DNA of 64,000 nucleotides, from NCBI RefSeq assembly GCF_022012475.1, contig NZ_JAKLWS010000004.1:124001-188000 (forward strand), given 5' to 3'. The notes beneath the pieces were generated by a model that was given only the letters and a program-made list of their open reading frames with translations, searched no databases and had not been told where the DNA came from. The DNA is from Rhodohalobacter sulfatireducens. GTDB taxonomy: Bacteria > Bacteroidota > Rhodothermia > Balneolales > Balneolaceae. This document shows, piece by piece, positions 17,977 through 28,055 of this stretch. Made by a program: the position numbers and the translations under genes. Numbering within the stretch: the stretch's first letter is position 1; each line of letters opens with the position of its first letter.

Positions 17977-19053
17977 TCAGAAGTACTGAAGCAGAGCTTT
18001 TATATAACCCATACTGAACGCCATCCCGGCATGCCATGGTGCTTCGCAAGACATTTGAGGAGCATGGTCCGGAATAATCATACCCCGGTAATCGTGTTTT
18101 CTGAGAATTTGTACGATTCGAGCCATATCAATATCACCCTCATCCACAAAAGTCTCTTTGTAATACGGCACCCTATTTCTGACATTTCTAAAATGGATAT
18201 AGCCAATCTCATCTCTTTTAGCAAAATGCTCAACCGTCTCATAGATATCTCCTGAGGCCATCTCGGCTATAGTCCCCAAACAAAGTTCCATAACGTGATT
18301 TGGGCTTTCACTGGTTTTAATGATCTCTTTAAAATGATCCGGTTGATACCCAAGCCGTGGCTGTTTTCTGATCTCTTTAAGGGGCGGGTCGTCGGGATGC
18401 ATGGCTAATTGAACACCGGATTCTTCTGCAACAGGTAAAATTTCATTTAAAAAATCCCGATGTCGCCTGATCAATTCCTGTCGGCTGATCGGTTCGATGA
18501 TATCTCCAGGTTGAATCTGTGAAGAGTCATAAATCATATTCCAAACCATTCCACGTGGAATAGGAGTGTCGATAACTTCAGACTTACCTTCCATCCCTAC
18601 AGCAACCGCACCACCACGTGCAAATCTCCCCCTTATTCTGCCGGCAACTCCAGCCAAAGAGAAATAATATCCCAGGATTGGAATTCCGGCCTTTCCCATA
18701 TTTCGGACGAGTTGTTTGACATTCTCAACCTGTTCATCACGTTTGGGACCATCCAGCAAGATGTCATGCCAGAATACGGGGTTGATATTCTCCAGGGCTT
18801 CCAGTTTAAGGCCGTGCTTGGCTAGCCGTTTCTTCAGTGAAATCAGCGTCTCGTACGGCCAAACTTCCTCTTTTTTTGCAATGCCCCATCCCATTTCCTG
18901 GTCTCCTACGGGCTGATCTGTCCTGTTCTCATCCTCACCTTTGTTAAAATAATCGGTGAGATGCGCAACAATGTGGGTAGCACCTGCTTGCCGTGCAAAG
19001 GCAAAGTGTTCATCATCGAGCATCTGTTTATATAAGCCAAACCCTAATTTCAC
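17977..19053 (-). CDS. uxuA: Mannonate dehydratase
   Basis: UxuA converts D-mannonate to 2-keto-3-deoxy-D-gluconate with a divalent metal, in the cytoplasm. The 358-residue TIM-barrel protein shows the family blocks ATHIVAHLTDYF, LKLEALENINPVFW, GIPILGYYFSLAGV, the metal-site stretch LAMHPDDPPL, CLGTIAEM, IGYIHFRNVR and PDHAPQM. The size is slightly below the 390 or so of the E. coli enzyme but normal for the shorter subgroup. It is normally a hexuronate-pathway enzyme. Here no uronate isomerase or mannonate oxidoreductase is near; instead a lactonase and an SDR follow, which points to mannonate made by oxidation of mannose. It is 17 bases downstream of the GH38 gene. Confidence 0.93.
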   Translation of the reverse strand: MKLGFGLYKQMLDDEHFAFARQAGATHIVAHLTDYFNKGEDENRTDQPVGDQEMGWGIAKKEEVWPYETLISLKKRLAKHGLKLEALENINPVFWHDILLDGPKRDEQVENVKQLVRNMGKAGIPILGYYFSLAGVAGRIRGRFARGGAVAVGMEGKSEVIDTPIPRGMVWNMIYDSSQIQPGDIIEPISRQELIRRHRDFLNEILPVAEESGVQLAMHPDDPPLKEIRKQPRLGYQPDHFKEIIKTSESPNHVMELCLGTIAEMASGDIYETVEHFAKRDEIGYIHFRNVRNRVPYYKETFVDEGDIDMARIVQILRKHDYRGMIIPDHAPQMSCEAPWHAGMAFSMGYIKALLQYF

Positions 19054-19070
19054 AATGTAAACCTATCCTG

Positions 19071-22000
19071 TTATTGGTCAAACAACCTGCTTTTTGTTAC
19101 GAGCCTGATCGTAGTGTATCGATTCGCCTGATATGGGATACTTACCACATTATTTTCAACGCGCAATTCTCTCTGGTTCTCTTCCACTCCATTTGCCAGG
19201 TAGGCCGCATCAATATCCAGCAGGTCTGTTGACAATTCGGTTTCACCTTCTTTACCTGCTGTTTCAAGAAGTCTGAGTATCCATCCATCTCCATCCTCAG
19301 CCTGTTTAAGAGTAACAAATTGTAAGTTTTCTGATTCTGTTAAAGAAAAGAATTTCCCTTTTTCAGCGGACAACGGACGATCTTGTGCCTCTACACCGGC
19401 CGCCCAGGTAGAAAGAAGCGGATACCCAATTATCGGGCTCCGAATATCGGCATCAAATTGAGCCAACTCTTCCCGACTCATATTTTCACCACTTGTAATG
19501 GAGTAACTGAAGATAAATTCTCCCTCCTGGCTCGCCTTGTAATTGGTAAACCAGTAGTTGTTCATCACGTAAGAGAAAACATGGCCATTCTCAATATCTA
19601 AATGAGTAGGCCACTCCCCACGATTAATATCGGTCAAAGTAAACAAAGGAGCATCCGGAGAAGCCCATGCTATTGAATAATTACCGTCGTTTACCCTAAC
19701 AAGATTTTGGGTCGTAAACCATTCTCGTGCCGCCCCCGGAAGTTGGTCCTCATTTGGACGCAACCAGCCATTTTGAATTTGATAGGCAACCTCAGGATCT
19801 TCGGACATAAAAGGAAAAGCAAAATAAACCCCCTCTTTATCCAATGTTGATGCTTTATGAACCGTGTTAATAATATCAACCCGTTTGATGTCATTATATA
19901 ACCTGTATTCGCTGCGAATCATCGGTGTGATTTGCGACCGGGCTTCAACTATGATCCTCTGTCCAACAGATGTCTCACTATTTTCTATAATTCTGACATC
20001 TGTAGGTTTATGGATCTGCAGGTCAGCCGGCGGTATCCCCATGCCGTGGTTGATAATTTTTGTATCCTCACCACCACTTACATACAGATATTCGTTCAGA
20101 GAGTATGAGGCGTTTTCATCGACAATCTCTTTACCGGATTCTTTATCATATACACGAATCAGTCCACCTGTAGTGGTATCTACTGTCAGCCTGTAATACT
20201 GATTCTCAGCAGTGCTACCTGAAAATTCATCTTTTTCAGCTGGTGGAGTATCTGCTGATCGTATCTCATAACCTTTATAGCCCATCGCAGGAATATCTCT
20301 GGCTATAAAGCGAATTTTCCTATAACCATCCTGCTCGTAAATTACGTCGTATTCCACCGGTATCTCTTTCTCCAGGTCAAAGAGATATTCCCCGGCGTTC
20401 AGTTCTAACTCAACTGGATTGGATCGCATCCAGGGCTGCCAGTTGTACGCAAAAACGGTACTCCCTTCAACCTTAAATAACTGACTAACCCGGTTCAGTG
20501 AACGTGTCAAAACTGTACGTGTGCTCAAGTCAGCTTTGTTTGCGTAATTCTCTTTGATCTCCCACTGTCTCGTCACAAATTCTCTTTCAGGCTGACTGAT
20601 TGCATTAAAGGCTCCCCAGGTATGTTCATTATAAAAGAGTATGTTTTTCCAAATGTCATTGAATAGTTCAGACTTATAAGAATATCTCGGCATCAACATT
20701 GATGAAAAGCTTGCTGCAGTTTCAGCCATTGGCAGCATCTCTTGGGCCTTCTGAACTTTTTTGGTTGCCTTGGAGGTCGAGGCAGCTCCATCTTCCCAGT
20801 AGGCACCCGCTCCCCCTCTGTACGTTTTGAGTTCGTTACTAAAATTTTCATCTATATAATCATAGAAATCTGCATCTGAGGCGGTCACCAGTTTGGGATA
20901 TTCAAATTCTGAATTCCACTCTTCAATGATGGTAGCATCGGCATCTTCCGGAATCAATGCATTATCCACGTAGGCTCCGTAGATCATAATTGCGTCTGGT
21001 GCGTAATCTTCTCTGCGATAACGCTCCAGTGCCTGGGGAACATTTACCTTCATAATGTCGAGATTCGGAGGACCCTGCCAGCCTCCAACCCTTGTCAGCC
21101 TGGCCAGGTGCAGATAGCTCCTGGCATACCATTTCATAATTTTTTCTCCGTTCATCCCCTCCCAATAGAATGGAGATTCTTCATTGAGATTACTGAATCG
21201 AAGAATTGGAGCCCTGGTTTGATTACTTCCGACTACAAATCCTTTTACTCCAACATCCGTAAGCAAAGTCGGAAGAAACCAGCTGTGTGAAGGGGCGTCC
21301 GTTAACGAGGCCCAATTGAAATCAATTCCATGGTCCCGGTGCAATTTATACGTGTAGTAAGTAGCCCTATAGAGCTCTTCTCCGGATGAAAGACCCGTCA
21401 GAAGATTTAAATACAAAGCATTGACCGGCGCTCTGCCTTCAACAGAATACTCCAGAAATTTGTTTTTGTAATAATCGGTTCTGCTTTCCAGGTAATTATC
21501 AACCAGCCAGCTCGTCTCGAAATTGAACACATAAGATGGATACTGATCCAGCACCTCAAGCACACGATCTGTATTACGATTATCCAGCTCATTCACGTGT
21601 GGCTGCAGGTCGGTAAAACCTACATCATTATGAACCCGGGGCGTTACAAAAAGCGTCCATTTTTTTTCGGGTACATATTGCTGTTCAATACTCACTGAGT
21701 TCTGATCCAGACTCACGTTAAGGGTGATCTTTTCGGCAGCCTCTAAGTCTGGCACCATGACCTTTTTCCGCAGTAATCCGAAATCATACCCATCGCTATC
21801 AAATGAAGTAGTAACTCGTTCATTTTCAAACTCTATCTCTGCTTCGCCATTCTCAAAAGAAGATTCAAAAGGTATCTCAAGATGAGCTACCCCCTTTAGT
21901 TCTCCATCTTCGTATTGATAGTATACACTTGGTTTCAAATGGGGAGGTATCGACGTCACGTCTTGATTTTCATTATTCTCAAAACTAATTGCATCATAAG

Positions 22001-22541
22001 ACATCCCCCCCACACCGATAGGAACAATAGTAATTTGATTATTTTCTTCATGAACCCACTCCCCATTAATCGGTACAACTAAACGCTGTTTTGTTAGAAG
22101 TAGCGAATTTGCTTCTCCGTCATTTGCATCCTGTTTAACGTCGTATTCAACCGAAAATATTCCATTTTTTCCGTTTACGGATATCTCAATCAGTTCCGGT
22201 GATCCGGTGCTGTAGATTAGATCCAGGGTTAACCTGTAGTTTTCTCCCTGGTGGTCTGGCAAATCAAAAACTATGTTATAAGGGCTTTCTTTTTCACCTT
22301 TAATAGGCGACTTCGAACCCAAATGCCGGCCGGGAAAATCGGGTGATTGATGCTCAGAAACATCAAAAGTAAGCTCCTCCTGATGACCGGCCTTGAACTC
22401 TATTGATAAGCCATCGTTTTCACCAATTTTCCATATATACTCACTTTGATCAACTATGGACTTCGCATTTGAAAAATTTACAAATGCAGGATATACGAAA
22501 ATTGAAATTATGCTAAATGAAAGTAGAATTAATTTCTTCAT
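19071..22541 (-). CDS. GH38-like alpha-mannosidase, secreted, with N-terminal beta-sandwich module
   Basis: Retaining, metal-dependent alpha-mannosidase related to GH38. The ATG at 22541 gives a clean signal peptide (MKKLILLSFS...); the upstream ATG at 22553 adds four residues. About residues 35-210 form the module beginning YIWKIGENDGLSIEF, also present on the GH92 protein at 4653. The catalytic region begins at TPRVHNDVGFTD, where H308 and D310 (numbered from 22553) match the HND metal ligands of GH38. D419 in LTDAPSHSW matches the nucleophile of the usual IDPFGHS. The C-terminal half is the long beta-rich GH38 tail. Overall divergence from typical GH38 suggests a distinct subgroup. It follows the SusCD pair and would cut mannosides outside the cytoplasm. 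Confidence 0.85.
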   Translation of the reverse strand: MKKLILLSFSIISIFVYPAFVNFSNAKSIVDQSEYIWKIGENDGLSIEFKAGHQEELTFDVSEHQSPDFPGRHLGSKSPIKGEKESPYNIVFDLPDHQGENYRLTLDLIYSTGSPELIEISVNGKNGIFSVEYDVKQDANDGEANSLLLTKQRLVVPINGEWVHEENNQITIVPIGVGGMSYDAISFENNENQDVTSIPPHLKPSVYYQYEDGELKGVAHLEIPFESSFENGEAEIEFENERVTTSFDSDGYDFGLLRKKVMVPDLEAAEKITLNVSLDQNSVSIEQQYVPEKKWTLFVTPRVHNDVGFTDLQPHVNELDNRNTDRVLEVLDQYPSYVFNFETSWLVDNYLESRTDYYKNKFLEYSVEGRAPVNALYLNLLTGLSSGEELYRATYYTYKLHRDHGIDFNWASLTDAPSHSWFLPTLLTDVGVKGFVVGSNQTRAPILRFSNLNEESPFYWEGMNGEKIMKWYARSYLHLARLTRVGGWQGPPNLDIMKVNVPQALERYRREDYAPDAIMIYGAYVDNALIPEDADATIIEEWNSEFEYPKLVTASDADFYDYIDENFSNELKTYRGGAGAYWEDGAASTSKATKKVQKAQEMLPMAETAASFSSMLMPRYSYKSELFNDIWKNILFYNEHTWGAFNAISQPEREFVTRQWEIKENYANKADLSTRTVLTRSLNRVSQLFKVEGSTVFAYNWQPWMRSNPVELELNAGEYLFDLEKEIPVEYDVIYEQDGYRKIRFIARDIPAMGYKGYEIRSADTPPAEKDEFSGSTAENQYYRLTVDTTTGGLIRVYDKESGKEIVDENASYSLNEYLYVSGGEDTKIINHGMGIPPADLQIHKPTDVRIIENSETSVGQRIIVEARSQITPMIRSEYRLYNDIKRVDIINTVHKASTLDKEGVYFAFPFMSEDPEVAYQIQNGWLRPNEDQLPGAAREWFTTQNLVRVNDGNYSIAWASPDAPLFTLTDINRGEWPTHLDIENGHVFSYVMNNYWFTNYKASQEGEFIFSYSITSGENMSREELAQFDADIRSPIIGYPLLSTWAAGVEAQDRPLSAEKGKFFSLTESENLQFVTLKQAEDGDGWILRLLETAGKEGETELSTDLLDIDAAYLANGVEENQRELRVENNVVSIPYQANRYTTIRLVTKSRLFDQ

Positions 22542-22563
22542 ATTATTTACCAATTTTCATGAA

Positions 22564-23115
22564 TTAGTTCGATGATGCCTTTGAATCAGAGAGCCTGTTT
22601 TTCTCTTTCTTATCTCTGCTCACTAATTCAAATTCAACAGAATTTCTATCGCCCTCTAGTTGTGCATTCTCTTGGTGTTCTGATTTTTTAAATCGCACTT
22701 TAGTAACATGCGAACGACTGGTAAATTCACGTAGTTTTGATTCAATTCTTAATAAACCACTCCTTTGATCTTCTGTTAAATTATAGTGGGCCCTGAAAAT
22801 GAGATGATGGGTGTCATCCACTGTAATCCCCGTTTTATCAGTGTGTAGTGGATTATTATCCAGTTTTAAAACCAGGGCTTTATTAAGCTTGGTGATTATT
22901 TCCTGTTTACCGTCTGAAAATCGATCCCAATCAATCACTCCATTTTTAATCATCTCTCTTCCGCCTAAAGCTTCTAACTCGAAAGCGTTCATCCTAAGCT
23001 CTAAGTGTAAAACCGAGTCTCGTTGAATGACTGTCAATTCACTCGTATAAATATCATGGCCATTGGATTGAGTATAACCCAGAAATATGATCGATAGGGC
23101 TAGTACTATTTTCAT
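22564..23115 (-). CDS. Small exported protein of unknown function (DUF6702-like)
   Basis: I take the ATG at 23115 because it starts a clear signal peptide (MKIVLALSIIFLGYTQSNG); the frame opens at 23151. The mature part of about 160 residues is predicted beta-rich in its first half (HDIYTSELTVIQRDSVLHL) with a charged Lys/Glu/Ser-rich tail. The pattern resembles DUF6702 proteins of Bacteroidota, but I am not certain of the family. It lies between the SusD terminator and the GH38 gene, with 22 bases to the latter, so it probably leads that transcript. No catalytic residues are evident; an accessory envelope role is a guess. Confidence 0.65.
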   Translation of the reverse strand: MKIVLALSIIFLGYTQSNGHDIYTSELTVIQRDSVLHLELRMNAFELEALGGREMIKNGVIDWDRFSDGKQEIITKLNKALVLKLDNNPLHTDKTGITVDDTHHLIFRAHYNLTEDQRSGLLRIESKLREFTSRSHVTKVRFKKSEHQENAQLEGDRNSVEFELVSRDKKEKNRLSDSKASSN

Positions 23116-23253
23116 CAGTCCAACGTGTCTAACTTTACGTGCAGATTCCATTCTATTATTCCTATTGCTGTTATTTTATAAGCAAAGTGAATGTAAACCA
23201 GGTTTATTCGACACAACAAGTCATGGTAAACGGGTAGGAAAGTAGAGATTATA

Positions 23254-23286
23254 AAAGGACCCGGTCCATTGTTGACCAGGTCCTTT
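23254..23286 (-). terminator. Stem-loop terminator after susD
   Basis: Arms AAAGGACCCGGTC and GACCAGGTCCTTT pair over about 13 bp with one mismatch, followed on the minus strand by TTTTATAAT. It lies 23 bases beyond the SusD stop. The short T-run suggests partial termination, the usual way for susCD transcripts to exceed the downstream enzyme genes. Confidence 0.7.
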
Positions 23287-23308
23287 AAGTTTAACGACCG
23301 ATATTCTA

Positions 23309-24880
23309 CTAATATCCCGGGTTTTGTGTCAACTCAGGATTTCTCTGTATCTCGTCACTTGAAATTGGATATAACAAGTGTTTTTCCTGGAAAGGTACAC
23401 CCCTTTGATTGGTTGCACCAATAACGTCAACAAACTCAACTTCCCCGGGATTACTTTCTGAGGATGTTGGATATTTTCTTGTACGTCGAACATCGTCCCA
23501 TACTTTAAAATCAAGGGCTAATTCACGTAATCTCTCTTTCCAAACTTCCTCAACAAATTCTTGTTCGGAAAGCCCGGAAAGTTGGTTGACAATAACACTT
23601 CTGTCAGTTTGCCAATAGGCTCTGTCCCTGACATCTGCAAGATATCCAACCGCTTCAGAGGTAACACCTTCGGTACGGGCAATCGCCTCAGCTGCAATTA
23701 ATAGTACAAGTGGATACCGAAGAGCATGAAGATTATTACTACCCACACCCGTTTCAAAGACAGCAGCGTCTTCGTGCCATAGATATGGTGCATGTTCACC
23801 GAACTCAACTTGTTCACCACCTTCAGTTTCGTAATAATGATGGAACATTTGTTGATTTTGAATTCTGAGATCCATTTCAGGATCAAAGAAATTTATATAC
23901 TCATCCGTTAACAGATAAGCGTTATATCCATCGGTATATTTTACACCCGGAGCTCTGCTGGACCGTGGGTAAACTAAACTTGGATAAGGGTTTGAGCTGA
24001 TATTCGCATTAAATTCAATGTCATATATGTATTCTCTTTCAACCTGGGAGTTACGAATAACATTGTATGCACTCTGTTCGGGAGTTGGCCCATTCTGAAT
24101 GAGTTCATACTCACCTGAATTGATAACAGACCTTGCTGCTGCAGCTGCATTTGCGTACATACTTTCTTCACCCTGTACGGGAAATCCGGCCATCTGCAAA
24201 TAGACTTCTGCCAAAATGGTTTCAACGAGTCCACGAGTAACCCTGTAGTTATTCATGGGAAATGGTACGGTTGATAATCCACCATTGTCTCTTGCCCATT
24301 CTAAATCTGCTATTATCTGCTGATATACAGTTTCAGCGTTATCTCTCGGGACAAATATGCCGCTGAGCCCTTCCACAGGCTCCATCACCAACGGTACATC
24401 ACCAAAATTCTTAACCAAATTGAAGTAATTGTAGGCTCTAAAGAATCTTGCCTCAGCTAAAAGCCGGTTTGTTTCAGCTTCAGAGAGTCCTTCAATACCG
24501 GGAATATTTGTGATAGCTAAATTTGCCCTGGCAATAGAGTTGTAATGACCTGACCAAACTGAGTTTAGCCATTGCGATAAATTAACCGGTGTTAATGACA
24601 GATCTTTAACAACCTGAACGCCCACCCTGCTTTCCGGGTGCTCGACTAATCCCGATAAATAACCGCTGCGCATGGCATCTACGCCATCCCAGTAACTTGT
24701 GGAGAAGTTATACCAAGAACCTGCTCCGCTTCGATATAGCGCATTCACAGAACTCCTGGCATGTGCCGGTGTCTCATAAAACTGATTTACAGAAATTTGA
24801 GTTTCGGGCGTTTCCGTTAAGAAATCATCACAAGAAACCAGTACTAAAAATCCAATAAATATTATTAAATAATTTTTCAT
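23309..24880 (-). CDS. susD: SusD/RagB-family nutrient-binding outer-membrane lipoprotein
   Basis: Surface lipoprotein that captures oligosaccharide and passes it to the SusC channel. It has a lipobox (LVLVSC at residues 12-17) followed by DDFLTETPETQIS, the usual SusD opening. N-terminal TPR-like helices include SVNALYRSG, LAEARFFRAYNYFNLVKNFGDVPLV (residues about 140-165, the most conserved SusD block) and LAEVYLQMAG. The C-terminus has ALRYPLVLLIAAEAIAR and WKERLRELALDFKVWDDVRRT. Length 523 residues is typical. It is 22 bases behind susC. Ligand is inferred to be alpha-mannan or high-mannose glycan from the enzyme genes that follow. Confidence 0.96.
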   Translation of the reverse strand: MKNYLIIFIGFLVLVSCDDFLTETPETQISVNQFYETPAHARSSVNALYRSGAGSWYNFSTSYWDGVDAMRSGYLSGLVEHPESRVGVQVVKDLSLTPVNLSQWLNSVWSGHYNSIARANLAITNIPGIEGLSEAETNRLLAEARFFRAYNYFNLVKNFGDVPLVMEPVEGLSGIFVPRDNAETVYQQIIADLEWARDNGGLSTVPFPMNNYRVTRGLVETILAEVYLQMAGFPVQGEESMYANAAAAARSVINSGEYELIQNGPTPEQSAYNVIRNSQVEREYIYDIEFNANISSNPYPSLVYPRSSRAPGVKYTDGYNAYLLTDEYINFFDPEMDLRIQNQQMFHHYYETEGGEQVEFGEHAPYLWHEDAAVFETGVGSNNLHALRYPLVLLIAAEAIARTEGVTSEAVGYLADVRDRAYWQTDRSVIVNQLSGLSEQEFVEEVWKERLRELALDFKVWDDVRRTRKYPTSSESNPGEVEFVDVIGATNQRGVPFQEKHLLYPISSDEIQRNPELTQNPGY

Positions 24881-24902
24881 GACTTTGTTTCCTTAAACAA
24901 TT

Positions 24903-27900
24903 TTAGAATCTGAGATTTAATCCGAGAGTAAATGTTCTCGCCTTCGGATATTGGTAGAAGAATATATTTTGAGCGTGCAAATTGCCGCCCCAGGAAGTTG
25001 CTTCCGGGTCATATCCTTTGAACTCATCAGAATGTATTACAAATGCGTTTTGTAAACTTGCAGTCACTCTTAAGCGAGATATCCCAACTGTTTCAAGTAC
25101 GGATGGGTTAACATTATATCCGAGTGAAAACAGATTACCTCTGATATACCAACCAGGAACGATCCAATGGCTATCTGCCTGTGAATTTTGACCGGCATAG
25201 GAGAAGTGACGAATCTGTTGAACCATTGTATCCTGGTTATCAGGAGTCCAAGAGTCGTACAATTGTGTAGCAAGGCCACTGGTTAATCCCATTCTGTCTT
25301 CTGATGAATGCAAAAATTGTTGCATTATGTCAGCACCAAAAGAAAACTGGAAATCAATGGTGGCATCAAACTGCCCAAAGCTAAATCTATTGATAAAACT
25401 ACCAGTCCAATCCGGCAAACCATTCCCAATAATCTTTTGGTTATCGGACCTTCTTGCTTCACCAACCACACGGCCGGCTGCGGCAGCCTCTTCGGGATCA
25501 TCCCAGGTACCTAATCTTTCAAATCCCCAGAATGTACCAATAGATTCTCCAACTCTGAGGATGGTTTGACTACCAGACACCCAGTATGGGCCGGGAAATA
25601 TATCTTCATCCTCAACTCCAAGAGATTCTATCCTGTTCTTGTTATAGTTAAAGTTTAAGGTTGTCGTCCAGATAAAATCAGCGGAGCGCGCATTGTATGA
25701 TGTGATTTTAAAATCGACTCCTCTGTTTGACACGGAACCGATATTATCGGTAATGGATGTAAATCCTGTCGTGGCAGGTATTGGACGACTTAATAACAAG
25801 TCATTTGTTAATTTATAATAATAGTCACCTTCAATTAAGATATTCTCATTGAACAAATTGATTTCAGCACCAATGTTGAACATTTGAGTTTTTTCCCATT
25901 CTAAATCGGGATTTGGAAGCCGTGTCGGGAATGTAACAGGTGCCCGGTCTCCACCAATCAAAGATGTACCAGAACCAATTGTAGCAAGTGATTGATAAAG
26001 GCCAATCTCAGTGTTACCGGTTATTCCGTAAGAAGATCTTAATCTCAGATAATTAATAAAATCAACATCTGACATAAAGTCTTCATTGGTAACAACCCAG
26101 GATGCACCTATTGATGGGAAGAATCCATACTTATTATTCTCTCCAAATCTTGAAGATCCATCTATCCTCGCAGTAAAAGTTGCAGAGTAGGTATCATCGT
26201 AGGTGTATGTATTTCTCGTAAAGTAGGAATTCATCGTCCAGTCATTGGAATCAGACTGAGGCTGACCGGGACGTGTTGCAACACCTACGTTATTGAACCT
26301 AAAGAAGTCATCGGTAAATCCTTGGGCACTAAACCAGTTAGCCCTGTAATCTCTTTTCTGCCAACTTGCACCCAGGACTGAATTGAGTCGATGTTCGCCA
26401 AAATCATTCAAGTATGTCAGATAGTTCTCATTTTGCCAATAGAGTGTTTCATTATTGTTAATGTAAACATTCCCATCGGGGCTGCCTCCACAAGAAAACA
26501 TTCCTACGGGGCAATAGTCATTCATTTCCATCAGTGTATTATCTACACCAAACTGCGTACGAAACTCAAGATTTTCAGCTAATTGTAATGCAGCAAATGC
26601 ATTACCGAATAAGATGGTTCTTTTTCGCAACCTGTCCGATTTTCTAAGAAGGTGAACAGGATTTGTTTGAGCTTCAAATGAGAATTCATTGTCTTGAATT
26701 TGTGTTGCATCCGGGAAACTACCGTCTTCCCATTGAACCGGGAAAATCGGAGGGAATTCAATAATGGTTCTTCTTGCACTCGTTCCACCGCCTCCCTCTT
26801 CAATATTATTTTCATTGACTCTTCCTATGGATAAATTTGTACCCATAGAAAGCCAATCAGTTGGACTTGCGTCATACACCAATTTCAAGTTGAGGCGTTC
26901 CATGTAGGAATTCAGAAAGACACCTTCTCTGTCGGTATAATTTAAAAAAGCACCAAAAGAAGAATTTTCTCCACCCCACTGAACACTCAACTGGTGATCT
27001 TGTGAAATAGCAGTTCTGGTAGCTTCATCCTGCCAATCGGTATCGTAAAGAGGGTTCCCCTGCGAGTCAAACAATCGAGGATCTGTCGGATCTATCACAG
27101 GCGGTTCATCTCCTCCATATGAAGGATACTTTGGTGCATTCTCAAAACCAATCCTTTGCACTTCCATGAATTCTTCAGCATTCAAAACATCCATTTTACC
27201 GGCTCTCGTACCGGCACTTAAACTGCTTTCATAACCAACAGTTACTCCTGTACCTTCTCTACCCCCTCTTTCGGTAGTAATCATAATTACACCATTGGCA
27301 CCTCGGGCTCCATAAATAGATGTTGCTGCAGCATCTTTTAACACCTCTACACTTTCAATGTCGTTAGGATTCATAAACTGAATATCCTCTCTTACAACAC
27401 CATCTACTACGTAAAGAGGATCAGCATTCGCATTTATCGTTCCAACACCTCGAATTATCACCCTGTTACTTCCGGTCGGTGAACCAGAGTTTGTCATAAT
27501 ATTCACTCCTGGAACTTTTCCTCTTAAACCTTGCAGAGCATTAAATGACGGCATTTCTTCAATGTCATCTCCTGAAGCAACCCCAACAGAACCGGCAATG
27601 TCACTTCTTCGCTGGACTCCATATCCAACGACTACAAGTTCATCCGTTAAAAAAACTGCTTGTTGCATTTCTATATCAATCTCGGTTCGACCATTTATTG
27701 GGATCTCTTGAGTTTGATATCCTATATAAGAAACAACAAGTGTGTCATTTAAAGATGGAACTGGTAATTCAAAATTACCGGATATATCCGTAGTTGTTCC
27801 GGTTGTAGTACCTTTCAATACAATGTTTACGCCTGGAAGCGCTTCCTCAGTTTGCAAATCAGTAACGGTCCCTGTAACGGTTTCCTCTTGAACCTCTTCA

Positions 27901-28055
27901 CTTGTCCCACGATCATTACTATTAGCAATCATCGGGGATGTGAAAATCAGAAACAAGACGAGACTACTGATGATCTTTATTCTTAAAGAATAAATACATT
28001 CAAATACGCTGAAAATATTTGCGTATAACCTGCCTGTAACTATCTGGTTTTCCAT
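24903..28055 (-). CDS. susC: SusC/RagA-family TonB-dependent outer-membrane transporter
   Basis: TonB-dependent channel that imports the oligosaccharide held by SusD. Residues about 25-45 form the signal peptide, preceded by an unusually long n-region. About 58-145 is the carboxypeptidase-D-like domain (VTGTVTDLQTEEALPGVNIV), with the SusC-type VVGYGVQRRSD at the end. The plug follows to about residue 265 (VLKDAAATSIYGARGANGVIMITT). The rest is the 22-strand barrel, ending in the aromatic YPKARTFTLGLNLRF. Length 1050 is normal. No N-terminal anti-sigma-interacting (STN) domain is visible, so regulation is not by a FecR-type relay; an operator-like palindrome lies 89 bases upstream instead. 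Confidence 0.97.
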   Translation of the reverse strand: MENQIVTGRLYANIFSVFECIYSLRIKIISSLVLFLIFTSPMIANSNDRGTSEEVQEETVTGTVTDLQTEEALPGVNIVLKGTTTGTTTDISGNFELPVPSLNDTLVVSYIGYQTQEIPINGRTEIDIEMQQAVFLTDELVVVGYGVQRRSDIAGSVGVASGDDIEEMPSFNALQGLRGKVPGVNIMTNSGSPTGSNRVIIRGVGTINANADPLYVVDGVVREDIQFMNPNDIESVEVLKDAAATSIYGARGANGVIMITTERGGREGTGVTVGYESSLSAGTRAGKMDVLNAEEFMEVQRIGFENAPKYPSYGGDEPPVIDPTDPRLFDSQGNPLYDTDWQDEATRTAISQDHQLSVQWGGENSSFGAFLNYTDREGVFLNSYMERLNLKLVYDASPTDWLSMGTNLSIGRVNENNIEEGGGGTSARRTIIEFPPIFPVQWEDGSFPDATQIQDNEFSFEAQTNPVHLLRKSDRLRKRTILFGNAFAALQLAENLEFRTQFGVDNTLMEMNDYCPVGMFSCGGSPDGNVYINNNETLYWQNENYLTYLNDFGEHRLNSVLGASWQKRDYRANWFSAQGFTDDFFRFNNVGVATRPGQPQSDSNDWTMNSYFTRNTYTYDDTYSATFTARIDGSSRFGENNKYGFFPSIGASWVVTNEDFMSDVDFINYLRLRSSYGITGNTEIGLYQSLATIGSGTSLIGGDRAPVTFPTRLPNPDLEWEKTQMFNIGAEINLFNENILIEGDYYYKLTNDLLLSRPIPATTGFTSITDNIGSVSNRGVDFKITSYNARSADFIWTTTLNFNYNKNRIESLGVEDEDIFPGPYWVSGSQTILRVGESIGTFWGFERLGTWDDPEEAAAAGRVVGEARRSDNQKIIGNGLPDWTGSFINRFSFGQFDATIDFQFSFGADIMQQFLHSSEDRMGLTSGLATQLYDSWTPDNQDTMVQQIRHFSYAGQNSQADSHWIVPGWYIRGNLFSLGYNVNPSVLETVGISRLRVTASLQNAFVIHSDEFKGYDPEATSWGGNLHAQNIFFYQYPKARTFTLGLNLRF

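Noticed and set aside
23189-23210. Interrupted palindrome GAATGTAAACC-A-GGTTTATTC as an operator
   Set aside because: The arms are unequal by two bases and the motif is not repeated elsewhere in the window.
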